DNA of 61,254 nt from Massilia sp. Root335 (GCF_001425685.1 NZ_LMCY01000013.1:7502-68755); one strand, 5' to 3'. Numbered from the stretch's first letter, positions 1 through 9,464 are shown. Translations and numbers: made by a program. The notes: generated by a model from the sequence alone, not told the origin.

Positions 1-580
1 GCTCCACCTGGGCGAGCAGGACGGCATCCGACAGCGGCGGCGGCGCGGACGCGGGAACAGCGACCTTGCGCGCGGGCACGGGCGCCGCAGCGGGGCCGGA
101 AACGGCGACCGGACCGGCCTTGCGCCCGGGCACAGCCGCAGGCTCGGGAACGACGACCGGGCCAGCCACCCGCGCAGGCGCAGGCGCGGGATTCGGATCG
201 GGCGTCAGCCACAGCGTGGCCAGGCGCACGGCGCGGTCGCCCTTGTCGACGAGTTCCAGGTACAGGTGCACGTGGTCCGCGTCGACGGGACGCAGCGACG
301 TCACGTGCAGGAATTGGCGGCCGTCGCGCCGCATCACGGACAGGTTCAGGCTGGACAGCACGGGCGGCACGGCGATGCCGGCACCGTCGTAGACCTCCGG
401 ACTGGCCACGCGCACGCGCACGGGCGTGGCGGCATCCTCGAGCATCGTCAGTTCGACGTCGGCCACGAGGGGTTGCCCGATATGGGAGACCACGCGCGGA
501 TCGCCCAGCTCGGCCGCATGGGCAGGCACGAACGCGGCAAGGGCGAGGCTGGCGAGGAAAAGGCGGGAACGGCGGGCCAT
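1..580 (-). CDS. FimV-family protein, N-terminal part (runs off the window)
   Basis: The minus-strand frame opens at ATG 580 and stays open to base 1, so only about the first 193 residues are present. A signal peptide of about 22 residues (hydrophobic core, ending AHA) is followed by a stretch beginning [20 protein letters not shown], which matches the conserved N-terminal domain of FimV/FimV-like proteins (large inner-membrane or periplasmic proteins tied to type IV pili, polar organisation or type II secretion). After residue 125 it becomes Pro/Ala/Val-rich, the usual linker of this family. It is divergent from fumC. I cannot tell full-length FimV from a shorter relative because the C-terminus is missing. 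Confidence 0.75.
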   Translation of the reverse strand, partial: MARRSRLFLASLALAAFVPAHAAELGDPRVVSHIGQPLVADVELTMLEDAATPVRVRVASPEVYDGAGIAVPPVLSSLNLSVMRRDGRQFLHVTSLRPVDADHVHLYLELVDKGDRAVRLATLWLTPDPNPAPAPARVAGPVVVPEPAAVPGRKAGPVAVSGPAAAPVPARKVAVPASAPPPLSDAVLLAQVE

Positions 581-665
581 GGCGTGGAAAATTAAGGGCT
601 TCAGCGTTGTTAACGGTCGTTGCGGTACACTCTTTAATCCATTGTCAAACCAACAGGATCCCTCC

Positions 666-2060
666 ATGGAAAACCGGACTGAAAAGGACAGCTTTGGCCC
701 GATCGACGTACCGAACGATCGCCTGTGGGGCGCGCAGACCCAGCGCTCGCTGCACCATTTCCACATCTCGAGCGAAACGATGCCGCCCGAGCTGGTCGCC
801 GCCCTGGCGCAGGTGAAACGCGCGGCCGCGGCCGTCAACCGCTCGCTCGGCAAGCTCCCGCAGGACAAGGCCGACGCCATCATCCGCGCCGCCGACGAGG
901 TGCTGGATGGCCGCCATCCGTCCGAATTCCCGCTGTCCGTCTGGCAGACCGGCTCCGGCACGCAGAGCAATATGAACATGAACGAGGTGCTGGCCAACCG
1001 CGCCTCGGAACTGCTGGGCGGCGAGCGCGGCGAAGCGCGCCTGCTGCACCCGAACGACCACGTCAACATGGGGCAGTCGTCGAACGACATGTTCCCCACC
1101 GCGATGCACGTGGCGGCCGCGCAGGCCGTCGCCAAGAACGTGCTGCCGGCGCTGGCCAGGTTGCGCGGCACGCTGGAAGTGAAGGCGCGCGACTTCGTCG
1201 ACATCGTCAAGATCGGCCGCACCCACCTGCAGGACGCGACGCCGCTCACGCTCGGCCAGGAATTCTCCGGCTATGTGGCGCAGCTGGAATTTTCCGAGCA
1301 CGCGATCAAGAACGCCCTCCCCGGCCTGCTGCTGCTGGCCGCCGGCGGCACGGCGGTCGGCACGGGCCTGAACGCGCATCCGGAATTCGCCAACCGCATC
1401 GCGGCCGAGATCTCGTCGCGTACCGGCCTGCAATTCAAGTCGGCGCCGAACAAGTTCATGGCGCTGGCCGGCCACGACGCGATGGTGCTGGCGCACGGCG
1501 CCTTCAAGACGCTGGCCACGGCGCTCATGAAGATCGCCAACGATGTGCGCTGGATGGCGTCCGGCCCTCGTTCGGGCCTGGGCGAGATCACGATTCCGGA
1601 AAACGAGCCGGGCAGCTCCATCATGCCGGGCAAGGTGAACCCCACGCAGTGCGAGGCGCTGACGATGCTGTGTTGCCAGGTGTTCGGCAACGACGTCGCG
1701 CTCACCGTCGGCGGGTCCCAGGGCAACTTCGAGCTGAACGTGTTCAAGCCGATGATCGCCCACAACTTCCTGCAGAGCGCGCGCCTGCTGGCCGACGGCA
1801 TGCGGTCGTTCGACGAGCACTGCGCCCAGGGCATCGAACCGAACCGCAAGCGGATCGGCGAGCTGATGGAGCAGTCGCTGATGCTGGTGACCGCGCTGGC
1901 CCCGCATATCGGGTATGATCGCGCCGCCCAGATCGCCAAGACCGCCCAGCACGACGGGCTCACGCTGCGCCAGGCGGCACTGCGCTCGGGCTTCGTCGAC
2001 GAGGCGCAGTTCGACCAGTGGATCGTGCCGATCGAGATGACGCGGCCGAGCCCGGCATAA
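666..2060 (+). CDS. fumC: Class II fumarate hydratase (fumarase C)
   Basis: A 464-residue protein that interconverts fumarate and L-malate in the TCA cycle as a cytosolic, iron-free homotetramer. The superfamily signature [11 protein letters not shown] lies near residue 316, and the [13 protein letters not shown] and [11 protein letters not shown] motifs that build the active site are intact. Length matches the family (about 460). The frame is open further upstream, but ATG 666 begins the typical fumarase N-terminus and has an AGGAT element about 8 bases before it. No partner gene is adjacent; a repeat block follows the stop. Confidence 0.97.
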   Translation: MENRTEKDSFGPIDVPNDRLWGAQTQRSLHHFHISSETMPPELVAALAQVKRAAAAVNRSLGKLPQDKADAIIRAADEVLDGRHPSEFPLSVWQTGSGTQSNMNMNEVLANRASELLGGERGEARLLHPNDHVNMGQSSNDMFPTAMHVAAAQAVAKNVLPALARLRGTLEVKARDFVDIVKIGRTHLQDATPLTLGQEFSGYVAQLEFSEHAIKNALPGLLLLAAGGTAVGTGLNAHPEFANRIAAEISSRTGLQFKSAPNKFMALAGHDAMVLAHGAFKTLATALMKIANDVRWMASGPRSGLGEITIPENEPGSSIMPGKVNPTQCEALTMLCCQVFGNDVALTVGGSQGNFELNVFKPMIAHNFLQSARLLADGMRSFDEHCAQGIEPNRKRIGELMEQSLMLVTALAPHIGYDRAAQIAKTAQHDGLTLRQAALRSGFVDEAQFDQWIVPIEMTRPSPA

Positions 2061-2080
2061 GCCGTCGCCGGCGATCTGCC

Positions 2081-2164
2081 GTCGTCCTCGCGCACGCGGG
2101 GATCCAATATTGCATGCACCGCCGCGGCGCATGACTTGGGTCCCCGCCTTCGCGGGGACGACGT
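2081..2164. repeat. REP family 1, inverted pair (BIME-like)
   Basis: Two inverted copies of a GC-rich hairpin unit flank a short spacer: one on the minus strand (2081-2106) and one on the plus strand (2134-2164) with core TCCCCGCCTTCGCGGGGA. Each ends in a GACGAC-type tail. The same unit recurs at 35989-36079 and, as a single copy, inside the start of rimM. It may act as a transcript-end stabiliser downstream of fumC. Confidence 0.75.
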
Positions 2165-2217
2165 GTTTTAAGCGGGGCGACGTGTTTTAAGCAGGAGCGA
2201 CGTATTTTAGGCACTGT
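2160..2217. repeat. Three tandem 19-20 bp units next to the REP pair
   Basis: The motif GACGTGTTTTAAGC starts at about 2160 and 2179, and a variant GACGTATTTTAGGC starts at 2199, giving a period of 19-20 bp. It extends the tail of the REP copy to its left, so slippage or partial duplication of the REP tail is the simplest reading. Confidence 0.7.
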
Positions 2218-2268
2218 GTTGTCTAAACGAACACAACAGTACGACATTGATTTTTGACCGAGGATAGA

Positions 2269-2481
2269 ATGCAAACGACAACTTTTGAATTGACATCGGA
2301 GTTCATCGAGCTGAACCAACTGCTGAAGCTGGTCGGCGTGGTGGACAGCGGCGGCGCCGGCAAGCACGTGGTGGCGAGCGGCGACGTGTCGGTCGACGGC
2401 AAGAAGGAACTGCGCAAGACGGCCAAGATCCGCTCGGGCCAGGTGGTGACGCTGGGCGACGTCCGCATCACCGTGCGCTGA
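2269..2481 (+). CDS. S4-domain RNA-binding protein (YbcJ-like)
   Basis: A 70-residue protein consisting almost entirely of one S4 fold: FIELNQLLKLVGVVDSGG, then ASGDVSVDGKKELRKTAK, then a basic C-terminus. This is the layout of YbcJ-type ribosome-associated S4 proteins, inferred to bind structured RNA. The frame also opens at a TTG at 2254, but ATG 2269 is preferred because GAGGATAG sits 3-10 bases before it. Monocistronic by position; both neighbours are separated by intergenic DNA. Confidence 0.85.
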   Translation: MQTTTFELTSEFIELNQLLKLVGVVDSGGAGKHVVASGDVSVDGKKELRKTAKIRSGQVVTLGDVRITVR

Positions 2482-2626
2482 TCGCGTCCAGGCGCGCCGT
2501 GCGCACCCGCGGGTCGCACCGGGCGAGCCGTCCCCGACGGTAGGGGTTGACGTTTGCGCGCTGACAAACTTGGGCAGTCCCCCTTCTCTATATTGAAGTC
2601 GTAACATTCGGCTAAAGGTGAGGAAG

Positions 2627-2914
2627 ATGGAAACCCCAGAACCAAGCTCCATGACGCAGCAGCGCTTGATCGGCGACCTGCGTCTCGTCATCGAAAACGC
2701 GGAAGAATTGCTCAAGAATACCGATCACTACACCGGTGTCGTGTACCAGAACGCCCGTGCCAAGCTGGCAGTGGCGCTCAATGCAGCCAACGAGGAACTG
2801 GCCCGCTTCGAGGAGGAACAGCTGAACCGGATGATGGAAGCGACGCGTGCGGCGAGCGAACTGCACCACGACAACACCGGCGAAGCACGCATCCTGCGCG
2901 CCTTCTACCACTGA
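2627..2914 (+). CDS. Small helical DUF883-like protein
   Basis: A 95-residue, largely amphipathic helical protein. LIGDLRLVIENAEELLKNT resembles the start of the DUF883 (YqjD/ElaB) family of ribosome-associated proteins, but the C-terminal membrane helix of that family is missing and the protein ends RILRAFYH, so it should be soluble. GTG 2618 is in frame, but ATG 2627 has AGGTGAGGAAG directly upstream; ATG 2651 is also possible. The relation to DUF883 is a weak resemblance. Confidence 0.65.
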   Translation: METPEPSSMTQQRLIGDLRLVIENAEELLKNTDHYTGVVYQNARAKLAVALNAANEELARFEEEQLNRMMEATRAASELHHDNTGEARILRAFYH

Positions 2915-2956
2915 ACAGCGCGGCGCCGCCTCGAAGGCGCCGCCCTTGCCGCCGCA

Positions 2957-4699
2957 TCACCCCTCCCCGCTGTCTCCGTCCCCGCTGTCTCCGTCCCCGC
3001 TGTCTCCGTCCCCGCCTGTCACGATCGCCGTCACGATCTGTCCATCCAGCCAGCGCCGCAAGTGCGCGGCCACGTCGAAATCCCCGTCCAGATCGAAGGC
3101 CGCGTCGAGCGCCATGCCGAACGTGCCGCCGCGCGCGAGGCAGGCCAGCGCCGCGTAGTCCGGCGCGCCGATGGCGTCCGCGATGACGTCGCCGCGGGGA
3201 CGCCATACCAGCGCCCGCGTGTCCACGCTCAGCACGTCCGGGAATGCCGGGCCGCCGTCCTGGTGCGCCCGCCACAACGCCACCGTGGCCCAGGGCGACG
3301 CATGCAGGCGCAGCGACGGGTGCAGCACCGCGCGCGCGGCCTCGAAGACATCGGGTGAAACGCCGGCCAGCGGCGCGGGAGGACCGTCCGCGTCCGCGGC
3401 GAACCAGGCCTCGTGCACGGCCCACTCGAGGCGCGCGACGTCGGGCAGATACGGATAATCGGCGGCCGGCGCGAAGCCGGCGAGGAAATCCGGCAGCGCG
3501 GCGCCGAAGCGGTTCAGGTCCGGGTCGTGCGCGGGATGCGCGCGGCCGTAGACGCGCGCCAGCGCGTCGAAGAATTCGTCGCCGACGAGCCGGCGCAGTA
3601 CCGGATAGGCGGACGACAAGGCGCGGCTCCAGTGCGCGCCCAGATTGCCGCGATAGATGCCGACGCGGCGCGGATCGCCCTTGAGCAGCGGCGCCAGCGC
3701 GGCCTCGCGCGTGCCGTCGAACAGCGCGGCGCCGAAGGCTTGCTGGACGGCGTCGAGGCTTACGGTCGCGGCCGCTTTCGTGCCCGGCGCGGCCGCAGCG
3801 GCGAAAACGAAGGCGGCAGGGCTGGCGGCGCGAGCGAAGACGGAGGGGTCGGCGGCGGAGGTAGCAGCGGTGACGCCGGGAACGAAGACGGCTGGCCTTG
3901 CCGCGGCCGCGATGCGGCCCGCCTGCGCCGCCTCGTCCAGCAGCACGTCGAGCGCGGGCAGGTCGGTGTCCCACTCGACCAGCGTGGGCACGGCGCCGAA
4001 GCGCGCCAGCGCCGCGCGGTACAGGTCCCACACGGGCGGCGCGACGCGGGCGCCGTGGTGGTCGATGAGGCCATCGCTGGTCACGAGGTGACCGCCCAGG
4101 TGGATCTCGCCCACGCTGGCGATCGGCAGCGCCGCGATGGCGGCATGCGGGTCCTCGCCGTGGTTGACCTCATTGACGTACAGATTGTTCACGTCCAGCA
4201 GCACGCCGCAGCCCGTGCGGCGCGCGAGTTCGGCGAGGAATGCCGCCTCGCTCATCGCGTCGCCCGCGAAGCGGACATAAGTGGAGACGTTTTCGACGAG
4301 GATGCGCCGCTTGAGCAGTTCCTGCACGCGCTGGACGCGCGCGGCGACGAGGTCGAGGGCGGCGGCGTCGAGCTGCAGGGGCAGCAGGTCGTTCAGCTGG
4401 CGGTCGCGCAGGGCGCCCCAGCTGAGGTGTTCCGACACGAGGACCGGTTCGAGCGCCCGCACGAGCGCGGCGACGCGGGCCAGGTGGTCGTCGGAAAAGC
4501 CGTGCACGGACCCGAGGCCGAGGCCGACGCCGTGCAGGCTGACCGGATAGTCGCGCCGCACGTCGCGCAGGACCTGCCAGTCGCGGCCGGCGCGCGCGAG
4601 GAAATTTTCCGTGTGGACTTCGACCCAGCCGACGTCCGGCTTCCGGTCGAGGAAGGCGCGGTAGTGCGGCGCGCGCAAGCCGATGCCGGCGCCTGTCAC
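2957..4699 (-). CDS. Fused BufB-BufC protein: DUF692 metalloenzyme plus DUF2063 partner
   Basis: About 580 residues holding two normally separate proteins. Residues 1-265 are a DUF692 (MbnB/BufB) TIM-barrel enzyme; candidate iron ligands are H55, E90/H91, E136 (VENVSTY), D169/N171 ([11 protein letters not shown]), H200/H204 (HLGGH), D213-H215 and E242/D244. After an Ala-rich linker (266-315), residues from about 316 ([22 protein letters not shown]) are a DUF2063 (BufC/MbnC) domain. The family uses di- or tri-iron centres to convert cysteines of a precursor peptide to copper-binding heterocycles. It starts 11 bases after the bufA stop. GTG 4699 is chosen because upstream codons overlap bufA and carry no domain; its ribosome site is poor. 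The tail is a Gly-Asp-Ser repeat. Confidence 0.85.
   Translation of the reverse strand: MTGAGIGLRAPHYRAFLDRKPDVGWVEVHTENFLARAGRDWQVLRDVRRDYPVSLHGVGLGLGSVHGFSDDHLARVAALVRALEPVLVSEHLSWGALRDRQLNDLLPLQLDAAALDLVAARVQRVQELLKRRILVENVSTYVRFAGDAMSEAAFLAELARRTGCGVLLDVNNLYVNEVNHGEDPHAAIAALPIASVGEIHLGGHLVTSDGLIDHHGARVAPPVWDLYRAALARFGAVPTLVEWDTDLPALDVLLDEAAQAGRIAAAARPAVFVPGVTAATSAADPSVFARAASPAAFVFAAAAAPGTKAAATVSLDAVQQAFGAALFDGTREAALAPLLKGDPRRVGIYRGNLGAHWSRALSSAYPVLRRLVGDEFFDALARVYGRAHPAHDPDLNRFGAALPDFLAGFAPAADYPYLPDVARLEWAVHEAWFAADADGPPAPLAGVSPDVFEAARAVLHPSLRLHASPWATVALWRAHQDGGPAFPDVLSVDTRALVWRPRGDVIADAIGAPDYAALACLARGGTFGMALDAAFDLDGDFDVAAHLRRWLDGQIVTAIVTGGDGDSGDGDSGDGDSGEG
2965..3019. repeat. 15-bp tandem repeat encoding the BufBC tail
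   Basis: Three perfect copies of CCCCGCTGTCTCCGT (from 2965, 2980 and 2995) and a partial fourth encode, on the minus strand, the repeated GDGDS tail at the extreme C-terminus of the fused protein. Copy number in such a repeat is expected to vary among strains. Confidence 0.85.
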
Positions 4700-4710
4700 G
4701 GGTCGCGTGC

Positions 4711-4980
4711 TTATTTGCCCTGCTTGGGCGGATTGCGCTTGCCGCCCGCCTTTTCGCAGGTGCCCTTGGGGACGTATTTCCAATCGCCCGGGTCCTTGTC
4801 GGCCGTCGCCTGGCCGGCGCAGCCGTGGGTGGCGGTGCCGCAGTCGTTCTGGCCGGCCTTGGTGATGCCGTAGCATTTTTCCTGGTTGCCGGATTGCGTG
4901 TCCATCTGGCCGGCGGCCGATGCCTGGGCGGCGCAGACGCTCGCGAGCGCAGCGGCGATCAGGGCTTGTCGTTTGTTCAT
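4711..4980 (-). CDS. bufA: Bufferin precursor peptide (BufA1, DUF2282)
   Basis: An 89-residue secreted precursor. A signal peptide (about residues 1-23, ending QASA) precedes a core with four cysteines, C36, C47, C54 and C75, in the DUF2282 pattern EKCYG...GQNDC...HGCAG...PKGTC. In this family the cysteines are modified by the BufB/BufC enzymes so that the exported peptide binds copper and protects against copper stress. ATG 4980 follows GGAG at 8-11 bases upstream. The processing enzyme gene starts 11 bases after the stop, so the two are one transcript. The fifth cysteine (C16) lies in the signal peptide. Confidence 0.88.
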   Translation of the reverse strand: MNKRQALIAAALASVCAAQASAAGQMDTQSGNQEKCYGITKAGQNDCGTATHGCAGQATADKDPGDWKYVPKGTCEKAGGKRNPPKQGK

Positions 4981-5233
4981 GAGGGGTCTCCAAATACCGG
5001 TACGTACATGCACCGCGGCAAGCATTCTATCGCGGCCGGGCGTGACGAGGGGAAGTGTACGCCGGCCGGGGCGGCCGTTATCGGCTGCGCGCCGGACGCC
5101 GGTCCTGGCTGCGCAGCCCGTTGGTGGCGGCTGAGCGGATGTATGTTGTGTGGCCGCCCCCGTCGCGCCGGGTACTGGGCCGATAACGCGGCGGGCGGCG
5201 ATCCCGTTGACGTACCCGGGTGAATGTGCCGGT

Positions 5234-5434
5234 TCAGGCGGTGGTGTTGATATGGTTGCCCAGGTGCGGCGGCAGGTTCGGCGCCGGGGCGGCCGACTGC
5301 ACGGCTTCCAGCATCTGGGTGGCCGCCGCGGCCTGGATGTCCTGCGACTTCTTGAGCACGGCGATGGCGACGTCCTGGCGGGTGCCGGTGTCGGCGATGC
5401 TGGTGGCAAGCTTGGCGATACCTACGGCGTCCAT
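5234..5434 (-). CDS. YjfB-like putative motility protein
   Basis: A 66-residue protein beginning [17 protein letters not shown], the hallmark start of the YjfB family of short proteins of unknown function, annotated as putative motility proteins. It is mostly helical, with a proline-rich C-terminus ending [17 protein letters not shown] 5434 has AGGAGCGC 4-11 bases upstream. No motility gene is adjacent, and the true role is not known. Confidence 0.75.
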   Translation of the reverse strand: MDAVGIAKLATSIADTGTRQDVAIAVLKKSQDIQAAAATQMLEAVQSAAPAPNLPPHLGNHINTTA

Positions 5435-5530
5435 GATGCGCTCCTGGTGGGTGTTCTCGACGGGTCGACCGGCCGCGGGTTCGCCCGCACTGCCGCTCAT
5501 CTGATATTAACGGCAGCACGCGCGCGGACT

Positions 5531-6064
5531 TTAGGCCGGTAGCCGATTGAAATTCCTGATCCAGGTCAGGACGGCGTCAGGGTCGAGCAAATCGAGCCAC
5601 GCCACGTGCGGCGCCAGCCCGTCCGGCCGGGCGCTGCTGGACGCGACGGCCACGATGTGCGGGTCGTCCGGGAACATCGGCGGCTTGCCGACTTCGGGCC
5701 GGTACACCTCCAGCTTGGGCAGCGCTTCCCATTTATAGCCTTCCACCAGCGTCAGGTCGGCCGGCGCAAGACGCGCCAGGTGCTCGGCCAGCGACGGTTC
5801 GGCCGCGCCGCGCAGTTCGCGCATGATGGCCACGCGGTACGGCGACGCGATCATCACCTCCGCCGCGCCGGCCGCGCGCACGCGGGCGCTGTCCTTGTGC
5901 GGCGGCTCCAGCGTGACGTCGTGGTGGCTGTGCTTGATGACGTTGACGCGCAGTCCCGCCGCCGCCAGCCGGCCCACGACGTATTCCAGCAGCGTCGTCT
6001 TGCCGCTGCCGGACCAGCCGATGATGGCCATCACGGGCCCGCGGTCGGGCTCAATACGGGACAC
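5531..6064 (-). CDS. mobB: Molybdopterin-guanine dinucleotide biosynthesis adaptor MobB
   Basis: A 177-residue P-loop GTP-binding protein that assists MobA in attaching GMP to molybdopterin. Seen: Walker [10 protein letters not shown] near residue 16, IKHSHHD, RAAGA and LVEGYKWE, all conserved in MobB. The GTG start at 6064 overlaps the end of gspB by 14 bases; ATG 6031 would begin directly before the P-loop and is an alternative. No mobA or moa gene is nearby, so its place after gspAB is probably positional rather than functional. Confidence 0.9.
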   Translation of the reverse strand: MSRIEPDRGPVMAIIGWSGSGKTTLLEYVVGRLAAAGLRVNVIKHSHHDVTLEPPHKDSARVRAAGAAEVMIASPYRVAIMRELRGAAEPSLAEHLARLAPADLTLVEGYKWEALPKLEVYRPEVGKPPMFPDDPHIVAVASSSARPDGLAPHVAWLDLLDPDAVLTWIRNFNRLPA

Positions 6065-6881
6065 GGTAGCGGGTTCCCCGGTAATTCATGACGGCCGCCC
6101 TGGGCAGCAGTTTTTCCAGCACGAGGCCGGGTGCGACCTCCTCGCCCTCGTGGCGCAGGGCCTTGTCGACGATCAGCAGGCGGTCGGCCGGATTCGACGA
6201 ATACATGTAGCCGCCGAACGCTACGCGCGGGATGTCGCGCTGCCGGGCCTCCGGCAACTGCTGCAGGAACGGCAGGCTCTCTTCCGGCGCCGGCCTGGCG
6301 GTGGAGGCGGCGGGTGCGGCCGCGCGTGCGGCCGCGGCCACGGCGGCCGGCGCAGGCAGCGGGGCGGCTGGCGCCGTCGGGGCCGGGCGCGGCGACGCCG
6401 GATGGGCGGCCGCGATCGCCGGTTCGCGTTCGGATTCGCGCGCGCGCGCGGGTGCCGGCGCGGGAACGGGGGCTGATGCAGGTTCGCGCACGGATGTGTA
6501 TGCGGATGCGGGCGCCGGCTCGCGCACGGGCGTGGGCGCGGGCGGCGCAGTGACGGCCAGCGTATCCGGCGCACCGGCCGCAGGCGCCGGCGCATGCGCC
6601 GCCACCGATTGCGGCGCGGTCACGGTTTGCGGCGCCGCCACGGCTAGCGGCGCGGGCGCGCGCATAGGCGCGGGCACGGGCGCCTGCGCGCGCGGCCACA
6701 CGAACAGCGCGCCGGCCGCCACGACGAGGGCGCCGCCGGCCAGGCCCACGAGCAAGGGCTTGCGGCTGGCCGCCGCGCCGGCCGGCGCCGCGGGCACGAC
6801 CTGCGGCGCGTGGATCGTCGGCGCGCTGCCGAGCTGGCGTTCGGCCTGGGCCTTCTTCAACGCTTCGAGGATGTACGACAT
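6051..6881 (-). CDS. gspB: Type II secretion accessory protein GspB/ExeB
   Basis: A 276-residue inner-membrane protein. It starts [18 protein letters not shown], a conserved cytoplasmic segment of the family; one transmembrane helix follows (about 43-62), then a long Ala/Pro-rich periplasmic linker, and a C-terminal GspB domain (about 205-276: [20 protein letters not shown]). With GspA it forms the GspAB/ExeAB complex that helps the type II secretin pass and assemble through peptidoglycan. It starts 1 base after the gspA stop, so it is co-transcribed and probably coupled. The linker composition makes the middle hard to align. Confidence 0.9.
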   Translation of the reverse strand: MSYILEALKKAQAERQLGSAPTIHAPQVVPAAPAGAAASRKPLLVGLAGGALVVAAGALFVWPRAQAPVPAPMRAPAPLAVAAPQTVTAPQSVAAHAPAPAAGAPDTLAVTAPPAPTPVREPAPASAYTSVREPASAPVPAPAPARARESEREPAIAAAHPASPRPAPTAPAAPLPAPAAVAAAARAAAPAASTARPAPEESLPFLQQLPEARQRDIPRVAFGGYMYSSNPADRLLIVDKALRHEGEEVAPGLVLEKLLPRAAVMNYRGTRYRVPY

Positions 6882-6882
6882 A

Positions 6883-8460
6883 TCATTTTCCCGTGGCTAC
6901 CAGCAGATGCGGCTCGTCGACGCCGGACAGCTGGTTCAGGCGCATATAGGTGCGCGGACCGGCCAGGCCGTCCGCCTTCAGGTTCTGCTTGACCTGGAAC
7001 GCGCGCAGCAGGCGCAGCGACGGCTCGTCCAGGACCTGCCCGGCGGGCGGCGCCGCGTGCTTGCCGTCCAGTTCCGCCAGGCGGGTGGCGATCCAGTCGA
7101 CGTCCGGGCCGCGGTCGCCCGGCCCCACCTGGTCGCGGAAACCGCGCGGCACTTTCCACAACGTCGTGTACTCGCCGTCGACGCGGGTTGCCAGCGCGCC
7201 CAGGCTCACCGAATGGGGCTGGCCGTCGATGGTGAGGGTGGCGCTGCCGTCGTCCATGCCGGTCAGCACGGCGTAGCCGACCTTGGCGCCGTCGTGCAGG
7301 GCGATGATGGCCGGCCGGTCGAGCAGGCGCAGTTCGTACAGCCCGCCGCGGCCCTGGTAGCAGCGCAGGCCGAGGCGCGGGGCGCCGTCGCACGGCGCGC
7401 CGGCCGGCAGTTGCTGGCCCCACAATGCCCCCAGTTCGCGCAGCGCATCGTTCTGCGTGGACAGCGCCAGCGGCCTGGCCGGCTCGCCGCCCCGTGCCCG
7501 CGCGGGCATGGGTGCGGCGGCAGGCGCCGGCGCCGGATTGTGCGGGACGGCCTGCCAGGCCGCCGCGCTGATCGCCGCACCGGCCAGCACGCCGCCGGCG
7601 ACGAGCGGCCAGCGCATCGGCTTGCGCGGCGCGGCGGCCGCGCCCTCGCCGGCGAACACTTCGCGCGCGGCGCGGCGCAGGATCTTCGGCGTCACCTCGC
7701 GGCTGTTCTCGACGTACGCGCCGAGCAGCGCGCGGTCGCACAGCAGGTTGATGCGGCGCGGCACGCCGTCCGTCAGGCGGTGGATCTGCGGCACCAGCGC
7801 GGCGGGAACGGGCGCCGCGCCCTGCACGCCCGCGACGGCCAGCCGGTGCGCGACATACGCGCCCGTGTCGGAGGCCGACAGGGGCCCCAGGTGATAGCGG
7901 GCGATGACGCGCTGGGCCAGTTGCTCCAGTTCCGGCCGCGCCAGCATCGCGCGCAATTCCGGCTGGCCGATCAGGATGATCTGCAGGAGCTTGCGCTCGC
8001 TCGTCTCGAGGTTCGTCAGCAGCCGCAACTGCTCGAGCACCTGGGCCGACAGGTTCTGCGCCTCGTCGATCACGAGCACGTTGTTGTGGCCGCGCGCGTG
8101 GCTTTCCAGCAGGTAGGCGTTGATCGCGTCGACATAGGCTTTCACCCCGGCCGCGGGCGCGACCCCGATGCGGAATTCGTCGCAGATCGTCTGCAGCAGC
8201 TCTTCGACCGTCAGCTTCGGATTGAAGATATAGGCCAGGCGGCAGTCGTCCGGCACCTGTTCGATGAAGCAGCGGCAGACGGTCGTCTTGCCGGCGCCGA
8301 TCTCGCCCGTGAGCAGCACGAAGCCGCCGCCGCTGCCTATCCCGTACAGCAGGTGCGCGAGCGCCTCGCGGTGGCGCTCGCTCATGAACAGGTAACGCGG
8401 ATCGGGCGCGATCGAGAACGGCGCCTGCTTCAGATGAAAGTAATTTGTGTACATACCCAT
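6883..8460 (-). CDS. gspA: GspA/ExeA-type AAA+ ATPase with peptidoglycan-binding domain
   Basis: A 525-residue protein. Residues 1-270 are an AAA+ ATPase (Walker A GEIGAGKTT at 52-60, Walker B VLVIDEAQNL); a transmembrane helix follows a basic stretch (WPLVAGGVLAGAAISAAAW). The periplasmic part ends in a peptidoglycan-binding domain (about 440-510: RLLRAFQVKQNLKADGLAGP). It is the partner of GspB in positioning the type II secretin. Length matches ExeA. ATG 8460 is used; the next Met (8454) is two codons on. It sits 9 bases after a small secreted-protein gene. Confidence 0.92.
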   Translation of the reverse strand: MGMYTNYFHLKQAPFSIAPDPRYLFMSERHREALAHLLYGIGSGGGFVLLTGEIGAGKTTVCRCFIEQVPDDCRLAYIFNPKLTVEELLQTICDEFRIGVAPAAGVKAYVDAINAYLLESHARGHNNVLVIDEAQNLSAQVLEQLRLLTNLETSERKLLQIILIGQPELRAMLARPELEQLAQRVIARYHLGPLSASDTGAYVAHRLAVAGVQGAAPVPAALVPQIHRLTDGVPRRINLLCDRALLGAYVENSREVTPKILRRAAREVFAGEGAAAAPRKPMRWPLVAGGVLAGAAISAAAWQAVPHNPAPAPAAAPMPARARGGEPARPLALSTQNDALRELGALWGQQLPAGAPCDGAPRLGLRCYQGRGGLYELRLLDRPAIIALHDGAKVGYAVLTGMDDGSATLTIDGQPHSVSLGALATRVDGEYTTLWKVPRGFRDQVGPGDRGPDVDWIATRLAELDGKHAAPPAGQVLDEPSLRLLRAFQVKQNLKADGLAGPRTYMRLNQLSGVDEPHLLVATGK

Positions 8461-8469
8461 AGCAAAGGC

Positions 8470-8976
8470 TTACCGGCGCGGCGGCAGCGGTTTGAACTTC
8501 GCGCAGTATATTTTGCTTTTGGCATTGTAGTAAGCGATCGTACTGCCGGGGACGGATACGCGCAAAGGGTAAGGCGACGCATCGGCCGCCACATGGCGCA
8601 CGCCGGCCGCCTTGCGGACGTCCTGCTCCAGCTCGTCCGGCGCCACCTCGGCGACGGCGCCCAGGAACACCCATTCGCTCGTGTCGTCGCTGACCATGAC
8701 CTCGGTGACGGGCGCGCCCCACAGCGTCGTCTCGCCCGTGCGGAACCAGTATGCGCCGCCCTCGTGCTTGTAGGCCGGGCCGAAATGGGTCTTGAGCCAG
8801 GAATAGAAATACGCGTTGTCGAGATGGTCGTGGCACAGCAGCGCCGCGCCGATGACGGGGGCGAACGTGGACGGCTGCTTGTCCTGCGTTTGCGCGTGCG
8901 CCGTCCCGGCGAGCGTCAGCGCCAGTGCGAGCGGGGCCGCCCGCCGGCGCAGCGAAGTCACAGCTTGGACAGCCAT
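8470..8976 (-). CDS. Secreted protein of unknown function
   Basis: A 168-residue protein with a clear signal peptide (hydrophobic LALALTLAGTAHA, cleavage near residue 28). The mature part contains two cysteines (ALLCHDH and KIYCAKF) that could pair, and no domain I recognise. It lies 9 bases upstream of gspA on the same strand and overlaps the preceding small gene by 19 bases, so it probably belongs to the gspAB transcript. Whether it is a secretion substrate or an accessory factor cannot be told from sequence. Confidence 0.75.
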   Translation of the reverse strand: MAVQAVTSLRRRAAPLALALTLAGTAHAQTQDKQPSTFAPVIGAALLCHDHLDNAYFYSWLKTHFGPAYKHEGGAYWFRTGETTLWGAPVTEVMVSDDTSEWVFLGAVAEVAPDELEQDVRKAAGVRHVAADASPYPLRVSVPGSTIAYYNAKSKIYCAKFKPLPPRR

Positions 8977-9143
8977 GCGCGGTTGGCGGCGATCTTCGCC
9001 TTCACCGAGGCCGGCAGGGCTTCGTAACAGCCCGGATGCTGTTTGAGCGCATGCTCGCGCACTTCCTTTTCCAGGCCGTTGACGATGAAAACATAAACGG
9101 CGGCACCTTCCGCATTCTTGCGAGTGCCCATGTAGCGAATCAC
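8958..9143 (-). CDS. Small conserved-looking protein, function unknown
   Basis: A 61-residue protein with RYMGTRKNAEGAAVYVFIVN near the start and a basic helical C-terminus. GTG 9143 is chosen because AAGGAG ends about 6 bases before it; ATG 9131 would give 57 residues. Its end overlaps the start of the secreted-protein gene by 19 bases, consistent with translational coupling. No domain recognised. Confidence 0.6.
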   Translation of the reverse strand: MIRYMGTRKNAEGAAVYVFIVNGLEKEVREHALKQHPGCYEALPASVKAKIAANRAWLSKL

Positions 9144-9464
9144 GATGGTCTCCTTGACGTGCCGCCCATTATGACATTCGCCCCCCGTTCCGGCCACGGC
9201 CGTGCGGCAGCCGTGCGTCGGGATGGGCTGCTGATCATGACCGGGCAGGCGCGGTCGTTGCGCTTGAGCCACATTCAGACGGTGCCGCGGCCGCGTTGCG
9301 TGGACAGACTGTCATGTTTTCCACGGCCGGGCGGGCCGCCGTCCGCCCCCTGTTTTGCGCAGCCTGTCCCGCGTTTTCGCGCATTCGTCGAAAGGCGGCT
9401 GCGCCGGGGTGCCGCATGCCGTATGGTGCAATCTCCCGGCACCGCCACACGACAACGACACATC
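9144..9464. other. Intergenic region between divergent genes (321 bp)
   Basis: It separates the minus-strand gspAB-linked cluster from the plus-strand DUF2807 gene. Open frames crossing it are low-complexity shadows without a ribosome site. It must contain divergent promoters, but I see no convincing -35/-10 pair, operator or hairpin with a T-tract. Confidence 0.5.

Noticed and set aside
645..2132. Minus-strand open frame opposite fumC
   Set aside because: Arg/His-rich antisense translation with no motif, covering a fully convincing fumarase gene.
4981..5233. Upstream region of bufA searched for an ECF-sigma promoter or copper-regulator site
   Set aside because: Only isolated pieces (TAGAAT, TACCGGTA) were found, with no properly spaced partner, so no site is claimed.
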